DNA of 14,037 nucleotides from an uncultured Aquabacterium sp. (GTDB lineage Bacteria > Pseudomonadota > Gammaproteobacteria > Burkholderiales > Burkholderiaceae_C), in the NCBI GenBank assembly GCA_937923225.1, contig CALAKR010000083.1:1-14037 (forward strand). The letters run 5' to 3'. Made by a program: the position numbers and the translations under genes. The notes below the pieces were generated by a model. It was not told the origin of the DNA, searched no databases, and saw only the letters and a list, made by a program, of their open reading frames with translations. Positions 1 through 8,037 of this stretch are shown one piece after another. The stretch's first letter is position 1. Each line of letters starts with the position of its first letter.

Positions 1-509
1 AGCGCCTCGTTGGCGGCCTGGATCCAGTACGACTCATAACGGATGCCGCACTTGAGCACCAGGTGGCGCAGTGCCACATCACGCTCCGTCGGCGCATCGG
101 CGTAATCACGTGATTCGTACTTGCGGTAGGTTTCCAGCCGCTCGGTGTGGAGCTTGAGCCGGCGCTCGATTTCCTTGTCCAGCTTGGTCGGGCCCACGGC
201 GGCCTCGGCCCACAGGCGGACCATCAGATCGTCGCGCAGGAAGGGCAGGTCTTCCTGCTCGGCGATCCAGCGCTTGAGTTCCTTGCGCCCGGCCGGCAGG
301 ATCTTGTAGGCCCGTTTGCGCCCCCGCGTGGTTTCCTCCGGCAGCGATTCGATCCAGCCGGAGGCCTCCAGCCTGGCCAGCTCCCGGTAGATCTGCTGGT
401 GCGTGGCGCGCCAGAAGTAGCCGATCGTCTTGTCGAAGCGGGCAGCCAGGTCCGAGCCGGAGCTGGGCCGTTCAACGAGCGCCGTGAGAAGGGCGTGGGG
501 CAGAGACAT
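1..509 (-). CDS. PadR-family transcriptional regulator, C-terminus cut by window edge
   Basis: The minus-strand reading frame starts at an ATG at 509 and stays open to base 1, giving 169 residues without a stop. PadR proteins of this type are about 180-190 residues, so probably only 10-20 residues are missing. Residues 1-75 form a PadR winged helix: the start MSLPHALLTAL, then RATHQQIYRELARLE (about 34-48) as the recognition helix, and the wing around TRGRKRAYKILPAGRKEL (61-78). Residues 90-169 are charged and helical (for example LDKEIERRLKLHTERLETY), like the Vir_C-type dimerisation domain. PadR proteins are usually ligand-responsive repressors of a divergent neighbour and of themselves. 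The divergent fadH operon and the two palindromes between the genes fit that role. The ligand cannot be read; an acyl-CoA or aromatic compound is only a guess. The ribosome binding site is weak (CACGG just before the ATG). Family assignment is firm; the target is inferred. Confidence 0.9.
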   Translation of the reverse strand, partial: MSLPHALLTALVERPSSGSDLAARFDKTIGYFWRATHQQIYRELARLEASGWIESLPEETTRGRKRAYKILPAGRKELKRWIAEQEDLPFLRDDLMVRLWAEAAVGPTKLDKEIERRLKLHTERLETYRKYESRDYADAPTERDVALRHLVLKCGIRYESYWIQAANEA

Positions 510-549
510 CCGTGCAGGTTACACCAAGGCAGCCTCATCGGGTCGGGGT

Positions 550-565
550 TTGCAACCAGTTGCAT
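550..565. promoter_or_regulatory. Operator-like palindrome 1 (putative PadR site)
   Basis: The 16-mer TTGCAACCAGTTGCAT contains perfect inverted arms TGCAAC/GTTGCA around a 2-base centre. It overlaps the -35 hexamer of the predicted fadH promoter and lies 41 bases upstream of the regulator's start codon. With the similar site at 597-612 it forms a pair spaced 47 bases start to start, both ending in the direct repeat GTTGCATAG. Position and symmetry suggest a repressor site; binding by the neighbouring PadR protein is inferred. Confidence 0.6.
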
Positions 566-588
566 AGACATGGATCTTGGCCTAGGAT
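560..588 (+). promoter_or_regulatory. Predicted sigma70-type promoter of the fadH operon
   Basis: A -35 hexamer TTGCAT (560-565) is followed after 17 bases by a -10 hexamer TAGGAT (583-588). This predicts a transcript start near 595 and a leader of about 77 bases to the fadH ATG. Palindrome 1 covers the -35 and palindrome 2 begins just after the predicted start, so a bound dimer at either site would block the promoter. Not shown experimentally. Confidence 0.55.
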
Positions 589-596
589 GCGGCTCC

Positions 597-612
597 ATGC
601 ACCTGGTTGCAT
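597..612. promoter_or_regulatory. Operator-like palindrome 2 (putative PadR site)
   Basis: The 16-mer ATGCACCTGGTTGCAT has perfect outer arms ATGCA/TGCAT around six bases. It resembles palindrome 1 and continues into the same TAG (GTTGCATAG at 606-614). It sits immediately downstream of the predicted fadH transcript start, a common place for a second repressor dimer. Confidence 0.6.
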
Positions 613-614
613 AG

Positions 615-2693
<2,079 letters not shown>

Positions 2694-2721
2694 CTTGCCA
2701 ACACTTCATCGGAAACCGATC

Positions 2722-3153
2722 ATGATGATTTCCCCGACCTTGAAGCCCCAGGCTGCAGCCTCGCTGGCGTTGTGGCACGACATGGTGGCCGGGCAGGACC
2801 TGGGCCGCTTGCCTTCGATCCTGCATGACGACGCCGTGTTCCGCTCGCCGATGGCGTTCAAGCCCTATGCGAGTGCCGCGGCCGTCAACCTCATCCTGAC
2901 CACGGTGGTGCAGGTGTTCAAGGATTTCACCTACCACCGCACCCTGGTGTCGGACGATGGCCTGAACGTGGTGCTGGAGTTCAGCGCGAGCGTGGGCGAC
3001 AAGCAGCTCAAGGGCATCGACATGATCCGCTTCGATGAGGATGGCAAGATCGTGGACTTCGAGGTGATGATCCGTCCGATGAGCGGCCTGCAGGCCCTGG
3101 GCGCCGAGATGGGCGCACGGCTGGCCGCGTTCCTGCCTGCCTACAAGGCATAA
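2722..3153 (+). CDS. NTF2/SnoaL-like small protein
   Basis: This 143-residue protein has the usual length of a single-domain nuclear-transport-factor-2/SnoaL-like fold. An N-terminal helix (LKPQAAASLALWHDMVAGQD, 7-26) is followed by HDDAVFRSPMAF (35-46) and by beta strands ending in the characteristic GIDMIRFDEDGKIVDFEVMI (98-117). Members act as small isomerases, hydratases or cyclases, or only bind ligands; no catalytic residues can be assigned, so the substrate is unknown. It begins 28 bases after fadH and precedes the dienoyl-CoA isomerase, which suggests a role with acyl-CoA or a related lipid. The frame stays open upstream into fadH, but the residues there are fadH shadow. The ATG at 2722 has GGAAA six bases upstream; the adjacent ATG at 2725 is equally possible. 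Confidence 0.8.
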   Translation: MMISPTLKPQAAASLALWHDMVAGQDLGRLPSILHDDAVFRSPMAFKPYASAAAVNLILTTVVQVFKDFTYHRTLVSDDGLNVVLEFSASVGDKQLKGIDMIRFDEDGKIVDFEVMIRPMSGLQALGAEMGARLAAFLPAYKA

Positions 3154-3172
3154 CCTTTCAGCGAGACACTCC

Positions 3173-3988
3173 ATGCAATTCGAGACCATCCGCACGCAGA
3201 TCGACGGCCACGTGGCCACGCTCACGCTCAACCGGCCCGAGAAGGCCAATGCCATGAACTGGCAGATGTGGCAGGACATCCGGGCCAGCATGCAGTGGGC
3301 CGATGCCACCCCCGAGGTGCGTGCCGTGGTGCTGCGCGGCGAGGGCAAACACTTCACCTCTGGCATCGACCTGAACATGATGATCGGCCTGCAGGACCGC
3401 ATCAAGGACGATTGCGACGGCCGCCGCCGCGAGAAGCTGCGCCAGCTGATCCTGGAGCTGCAGGACACGCTGACCAGCATCGAGCGCTGCCGCAAGCCCG
3501 TGCTGGCGGCCATTCACGGCGGCTGTGTGGGCGGCGGCATCGACCTGATCACCTGCACCGACATGCGCTACGCCAGTGCGGATGCTTACTTCACCGTCAA
3601 GGAGATCGACATCGGCATGGTGGCCGATGTGGGCACCCTGCAGCGCCTGCCCAAGCTGGTGGGCAACCAGGGCCTGGTGCGCGAGCTGGCCTTCACCGGT
3701 CGCAAGGTCGATGCCCAGGAGGCGCAGGCCATCGGCCTGGTCAACAAGGTGTTCGAATCGCAGGAGGCGCTGTACAAGGGCGTGCACGAGATGGCAGAGC
3801 TGGTGGCCGCCAAGTCGCCGCTGAGCGTGCGTGGTATCAAGGAGATGCTGAACTACAGCCGTGACCACTCCGTGCCCGAAGGTTTGAACTACATTGCCAC
3901 CTGGAACGCGGCGATGCTGATGTCGCAGGATCTGACGGCGGCCATGATGGCCAGCATGTCCAAGCAGACGCCCACCTTCAAGGACTGA
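3173..3988 (+). CDS. Crotonase family, probable delta(3,5)-delta(2,4)-dienoyl-CoA isomerase
   Basis: This 271-residue protein is a full-length crotonase. Residues 60-67 (HFTSGIDL) and 115-122 (HGGCVGGG) form the oxyanion-hole regions. Automatic annotation would probably say enoyl-CoA hydratase, but the active-site acids match mammalian ECH1 dienoyl-CoA isomerase: D124 in GGIDLI, E144 in VKEIDIG and D152 in VADVGTLQRLPK. Their spacing (20 and 8 residues) equals that of Asp176, Glu196 and Asp204 in rat ECH1. This enzyme turns 3,5-dienoyl-CoA into 2,4-dienoyl-CoA, the FadH substrate, so the two encoded enzymes would act in sequence on fatty acids with odd-position double bonds. No peroxisomal-type SKL tail is present, as expected for a bacterium. 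It starts 19 bases after the NTF2-like gene with a weak ribosome binding site (GCGAGA). Family is certain; the isomerase role rests on residue matching and context. Confidence 0.87.
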   Translation: MQFETIRTQIDGHVATLTLNRPEKANAMNWQMWQDIRASMQWADATPEVRAVVLRGEGKHFTSGIDLNMMIGLQDRIKDDCDGRRREKLRQLILELQDTLTSIERCRKPVLAAIHGGCVGGGIDLITCTDMRYASADAYFTVKEIDIGMVADVGTLQRLPKLVGNQGLVRELAFTGRKVDAQEAQAIGLVNKVFESQEALYKGVHEMAELVAAKSPLSVRGIKEMLNYSRDHSVPEGLNYIATWNAAMLMSQDLTAAMMASMSKQTPTFKD

Positions 3989-4018
3989 GGCCGCAGCACG
4001 CGGCGCACCGGAGGCCCC

Positions 4019-5266
4019 ATGAGCACTGCTCCCAGCTATGACATTGTCGTTTTCGGCGCTACCAGCTTCGTAGGCCAGATCCTGGCGAAGTACCTGGTCG
4101 ACTATCTTGCGCAGCAGCCTGAGCCGGTGCGCTGGGCCATCGCAGGGCGCTCGGCGGCCAAGCTCGACGAGCTCAAGCGCTCCCTGGGGCCCCAGGGCCA
4201 GTCGCTGCCGGTGATCGTGGCCGATGCGGCCAATGAGGCGCAACTGCGCGACATGTGCGCGCAGACGCGCGTGGTCGTCTCCACCGTGGGGCCTTATGCG
4301 CTGTATGGCGAGCCGCTCGTCAAGGTTTGCGCCGAAACCGGTACCGATTACTGCGATCTGACGGGCGAGGCCCAGTGGATCAGCAAGATGATCGCCAGGT
4401 ACGAGGGCGCGGCCAGGCAATCAGGCGCGCGCATCGTGCACTGCTGCGGCTTCGATTCCGTGCCCTCGGACATGGGGGTGTACTTCCTGCAGCAGCAGTT
4501 CCGCCAGCAGTTCCAGGCGCCGGCCACCGAGGTCAAGATGCGCGTGCGCAGCATGAAGGGCGGCGCATCGGGCGGCACGGTGGCCAGCATGGTCAACGTC
4601 GTCAGCGAGGCGACGAAGGATCCGGCCTTGCGCAAGGAGTTGCGCAATCCTTACTCCCTGTGCCCGCCGGGCCATGGGCAGACCGCGCGCCAACGGCCCG
4701 TCTCGGGCGCGGTGTTCGATGAGGATTTCAAGGCCTGGGTCGCGCCCTTCGTGATGGCCGCGATCAACGAGCGCGTGGTGTTCCGCTCCAACGCGCTCTC
4801 TGGCCTGGCCTATGGCGCTGATTTCACCTACAGCGAAGGCATGCTCACGGGCGCAGGCGCCAAGGGGCGTCTGGGTGCGCTGGGCGTGGTCGGTGGTCTG
4901 GGCGGCTTCATGCTGGGCGTGGCCTTCAAGCCCACGCGTGCCATGCTGGAGCGCTTCGTGCTGCCCAAGCCTGGCGAAGGCCCGAGCCCGCAGCAGCAGT
5001 TGAGCGGCCGCTACGACCTGCGCTTCTTCGGCCGATCGGCGCAGGGGCAGACCTTGCACGTGAAGGTCACCGGTGACCGTGATCCCGGCTATGGCTCCAC
5101 CAGCAAGATGCTGGGGCAGGCCGCCTTGAGCCTGGCGCTGGACCATGTTCAAGGCGGCGCCAAGGTGGGCCGTGGTGGCGGCTTCTGGACACCGGCCACG
5201 ATGTTCGACGAACGCTACATCGCGCGCCTGACCAGGCACGCCGGCCTGGCTTTCGAGGTGTGCTGA
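4019..5266 (+). CDS. Saccharopine dehydrogenase-like oxidoreductase (SCCPDH / trans-acting enoyl reductase type)
   Basis: This 415-residue protein begins with a Rossmann fold: YDIVVFGATSFVG (7-19) is the dinucleotide loop, IAGRSAAKLDEL (41-52) follows the second strand, and VVVSTVGPYALYGEPLVK (85-102) and HCCGFDSVPSD (141-151) are hallmarks of the SCCPDH-like branch. A glycine-rich hydrophobic stretch at 283-303 (LGALGVVGGLGGFMLGVAF) may contact membrane, as in that branch. The group includes mammalian SCCPDH of lipid droplets and mycobacterial trans-acting enoyl reductases of phenolic lipid synthesis; true saccharopine dehydrogenase activity is unlikely. It is the last gene of the fadH operon, 30 bases after the isomerase, with a good ribosome binding site GGAGG at 4010-4014. 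Context suggests reduction of an unsaturated acyl chain or lipid, but the substrate is unknown. It converges on the autotransporter gene with one base between the stop codons. Confidence 0.85.
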   Translation: MSTAPSYDIVVFGATSFVGQILAKYLVDYLAQQPEPVRWAIAGRSAAKLDELKRSLGPQGQSLPVIVADAANEAQLRDMCAQTRVVVSTVGPYALYGEPLVKVCAETGTDYCDLTGEAQWISKMIARYEGAARQSGARIVHCCGFDSVPSDMGVYFLQQQFRQQFQAPATEVKMRVRSMKGGASGGTVASMVNVVSEATKDPALRKELRNPYSLCPPGHGQTARQRPVSGAVFDEDFKAWVAPFVMAAINERVVFRSNALSGLAYGADFTYSEGMLTGAGAKGRLGALGVVGGLGGFMLGVAFKPTRAMLERFVLPKPGEGPSPQQQLSGRYDLRFFGRSAQGQTLHVKVTGDRDPGYGSTSKMLGQAALSLALDHVQGGAKVGRGGGFWTPATMFDERYIARLTRHAGLAFEVC

Positions 5267-5267
5267 G

Positions 5268-7838
5268 TCAGAAGGCCCAGCGCACTTTGGCCGACACCGA
5301 CTGGTTCAGGTAACCCGAGGTGCGGCCCTCCATGTCATAGCGCACGGAGTACTCCACACCCTTGCCGGTTTCCTTCGCCAGGCCCGCACCCAGTCGATAG
5401 AACCAGGGCGACACATCCAGCCCGTCCGTGACGAAGGCGGGGCCGCCACCCGTGAAGGTCGATGTCGACTTGGCCTGCCTGTTGATGAAGTCATAGCCCA
5501 GGCTCGCGTTGGCCAGCAGCTTGAGGCCGCCCTCGAACTGGTGCGAGATCTTGGCATCACCCGTCAGCAGCAGTTCGCGGTAGGTCTGCGCGTCGACATC
5601 CAGGTTCAGTGCGCCGGCGCCGTCTTCCGTGTAGCCTTCCGTGCGCATGTGGGTGTAGTCCACGCGCACCGAGGGTGTCCAGCTGGTGGCCGGCGAGATC
5701 GGCATCAGCCGGCCGATGCCCACGCTGCCATGCACCACCACGCTGTCGAAATCGGCCTTGGCGCGCGTGCCCATGAAGGTAACCTCACGCGAGCTGCTGG
5801 CCTTGTTGGTGCCGACATCGAGCTGGTAGTTGATGTCTGTTTGAGGGTCGATGTTGTAGCTGGCGTAGCCCACCACCTCGAACGTATCGACATCGACCTT
5901 GCTGGCCGCCGTGGTCGACTTGCTCTTGATCGAGCTCTTGGCGTAGCTGAAGGCAGCGCCGGCCCGCAGCTTGTCGGACAAGGGTGCATCGGCACCGATC
6001 ACCAGACCGCCGGTGTCGGATTCGAAGCCAGCCACACCGCGGCGGTTGTTCTGATCACTCCAGTTGCCGAAGGCGCGCACCCAGGCATAGCGGTCAGCCC
6101 CGCCGTCGCCAGACGACAGGCCCTGCAGGGATTCGATGCGCGACTGGATGACCTTGTTCATGCCGCGCAGCGCACTGACCACGGCCTGTGCGCTCGCCCC
6201 GGTGACGCTGGGCAGGGTCTGCGACACGGCGGCCGCGGCCTCCTCATCGGTCATGTTGTTCAGGCGGTCAAAGATGTCCTGCATGCCCTCGGGGACGCCG
6301 TCGTTGAACATGCTTTGCAGCGCCTGCGCTGCGCCTTCTGCCGAGAAGTAGCCAGCCGAGCGCACGGCCGCGGGCAGCCCCACCGAATCCTTCTCTACGA
6401 TCAGGTCCAGCGCGTAGCCCGGGTCGCTCGTGGTGGCGGCAGAGAACTTGTACAGTGCGCTGTTGTCCTTGACTTTCAGCGTCGAGGCATTGGCGGTCAG
6501 GCCGTCGTCTGCAGTCAGCACGCCGGAGATGGTCGAGTCGATGGCCAGCGTGGGGACACCGATGACGTTGACGAACACCGAGGAGCCATCGGCCACCGTG
6601 GCCTCGCCCCGCACCTGCAGCGTGCCGTAGGTGCTGGCGTCGGAGAGGCCCAGGCGCAGCGTGCCGCCAGCCGATTGTTCAAAGTTGCCGGTAATGGTCT
6701 GCGAGCCCGTGCCCACATCCCACACGCCGTGGTTGCTGGCGATGCCGCCGCTCACGGTCACGCCGTGTTCCTGGTGGAATACGCCGGTCGAGGCCACGTT
6801 GAAGTTGCCGACGCGGACGCGCCCCTCGCTCGTGAACGTGCCGTTGACGTTCACCGTGCTGCTGGAGGAGTTGCCATAGGTTTCACCGATGAGGCGGCCG
6901 GCATTGAGGTTCAGCGTGTTGATGCCCAGGTACACGTTGCCATCCAGCGTACCGGTGTTGTGGACGATGAAGCCAGAGACGGTGTTGGCGAGCCCCAGAG
7001 CACCTTCGTCGCCCCGGATGATGCCAACGTTCGCGATACCGGTAACCTCGGAATGTTCATCGACAACGAGGCCCACGCCCAGGCTCTCGATCACACCGCC
7101 GGCGTAGTTCGACAAGAAACTGATTTGCGAGTTCGCCACCTGCATGCCGATGGCAGAGCCCGAGATGGTGCCGCTGTTGCTGATGCTGCCACTGATGGTT
7201 GAGCCTTGGATGTCGACGCCATAGCCCATGATGCCGCCGATACCGATGATGGTGCCGGAGTTCACGATGCCGCCGACGAACGCTCCATTGGTGATCGCCA
7301 CGCCGTAGCCATGGTCCACGCCGCTGTGGCCGCCCATGACGGTGCCGGAGTTGGAGACGCTGCCTTGGACCGTGGCGCTGTCGACGAGGATGCCAGCTGT
7401 GAGCGTGCCACTGTTCGTGGCCGTGATGGTTCCAGTATTGGTGATCGAAGGCATCGTGCTGTCTTCGATCGAGATGGCCGGACCATGGTTGCCCAACAGA
7501 AGGCCACCGTTCTGAATGTGGCCGCCGGTGCCGGCGCCACCGAGGGAGATGCTTTCCAGGACGCCACCCGAAGTCACGACGACGCTGGTCCCACCATGCA
7601 GGTCGCAACTGAACGAGGTGGTGGTGCTGATGGTGATGACGCCATTGACGGCGGTACCACATGCCGGCGTGGCCAGGGCCTGATGCGAGGCCGCGGACAA
7701 TGCCAGGGCCGCGACGGCCTTGGCCACGGCGCCGACCGCGCTGGACGAGGGGCCTGGTGCCCGGCTGGTGGCGGCTTCATGGGCCACGACAAATGCTTGG
7801 CGATGCGCTGACCAGACAACCCGGTGGTTCTTGTTCAT
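5268..7838 (-). CDS. Type Va autotransporter with ESPR signal peptide and beta-helix passenger
   Basis: This 856-residue secreted protein has the full autotransporter layout. Residues 1-28 are an extended signal peptide region (MNKNHRVVWSAHRQAFVVAH), then a hydrophobic core at about 34-56 with likely cleavage after ALA56. The passenger (57 to about 480) is Gly/Ser/Thr/Asn rich and carries imperfect Asn-x-Gly-Thr repeats at 133, 141, 162, 192, 220 and 293 (for example SNSGTIS), plus a degenerate one at 269, typical of a right-handed beta-helix adhesin. Residues 390-425 resemble the autochaperone/PATR segment (GGTLRLGL...YGTLQVRGEATV). A helical linker near 545-575 leads to the outer-membrane barrel (about 585-856), ending in the assembly signal VRWAF. 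Two cysteines (C60, C78) near the mature N-terminus are slightly unusual, as passengers are usually cysteine-poor. No protease triad is visible, so adhesion or aggregation is the likely role. AGGA six bases upstream supports the start. Confidence 0.92.
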   Translation of the reverse strand: MNKNHRVVWSAHRQAFVVAHEAATSRAPGPSSSAVGAVAKAVAALALSAASHQALATPACGTAVNGVITISTTTSFSCDLHGGTSVVVTSGGVLESISLGGAGTGGHIQNGGLLLGNHGPAISIEDSTMPSITNTGTITATNSGTLTAGILVDSATVQGSVSNSGTVMGGHSGVDHGYGVAITNGAFVGGIVNSGTIIGIGGIMGYGVDIQGSTISGSISNSGTISGSAIGMQVANSQISFLSNYAGGVIESLGVGLVVDEHSEVTGIANVGIIRGDEGALGLANTVSGFIVHNTGTLDGNVYLGINTLNLNAGRLIGETYGNSSSSTVNVNGTFTSEGRVRVGNFNVASTGVFHQEHGVTVSGGIASNHGVWDVGTGSQTITGNFEQSAGGTLRLGLSDASTYGTLQVRGEATVADGSSVFVNVIGVPTLAIDSTISGVLTADDGLTANASTLKVKDNSALYKFSAATTSDPGYALDLIVEKDSVGLPAAVRSAGYFSAEGAAQALQSMFNDGVPEGMQDIFDRLNNMTDEEAAAAVSQTLPSVTGASAQAVVSALRGMNKVIQSRIESLQGLSSGDGGADRYAWVRAFGNWSDQNNRRGVAGFESDTGGLVIGADAPLSDKLRAGAAFSYAKSSIKSKSTTAASKVDVDTFEVVGYASYNIDPQTDINYQLDVGTNKASSSREVTFMGTRAKADFDSVVVHGSVGIGRLMPISPATSWTPSVRVDYTHMRTEGYTEDGAGALNLDVDAQTYRELLLTGDAKISHQFEGGLKLLANASLGYDFINRQAKSTSTFTGGGPAFVTDGLDVSPWFYRLGAGLAKETGKGVEYSVRYDMEGRTSGYLNQSVSAKVRWAF

Positions 7839-8037
7839 GAACAGTCCTGCTTGGAAAATAAGTGGATGAGCCAGCGATGAGGATCGACAAAGGCCCTGGT
7901 TTCTTTAGGGATGAATCAACAGGCGGCTACTGCCCTCATGGCTTATTCGGACAAGGCTTCGCAGGGCTGGGGATAACGGCGCCGCGAGCGGCACTTTTCC
8001 ACTGCTTGGCCAGACGCGACTTGAGGTTCAATGCAGC
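7839..8037. promoter_or_regulatory. Divergent intergenic interval between autotransporter and TPR-glycosyltransferase genes
   Basis: These 199 bases separate two divergent start codons and must hold both promoters unless transcripts begin elsewhere. The autotransporter ribosome binding site (AGGA on the minus strand) is at 7845-7848, and a GAGG for the TPR gene is at 8023-8026. GATAAC at 7972-7977 could be a plus-strand -10, but no convincing -35 lies 16-18 bases upstream. I found no strong palindromic operator. Confidence 0.35.

Noticed and set aside
3158..4420. 420-residue minus-strand open frame across the isomerase and oxidoreductase genes
   Set aside because: It spans the ends of two well-supported plus-strand genes and shows no recognisable domain.
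5541..7202. 553-residue plus-strand open frame opposite the autotransporter
   Set aside because: Its composition is that of an antisense shadow; the minus-strand autotransporter has a signal peptide, repeats, barrel and terminal aromatic residue.
5400..7700. Passenger repeats as a DNA-level tandem repeat
   Set aside because: The Asn-x-Gly-Thr repeats are imperfect and irregularly spaced in the protein, and the DNA copies differ; this is beta-helix periodicity, not a tandem array.
7981..7998. GCCGCGAGCGGC followed by ACTTTT, resembling a terminator
   Set aside because: The feasible stem is only four base pairs with a four-base loop and the T-run is short; no plus-strand gene ends upstream of it.
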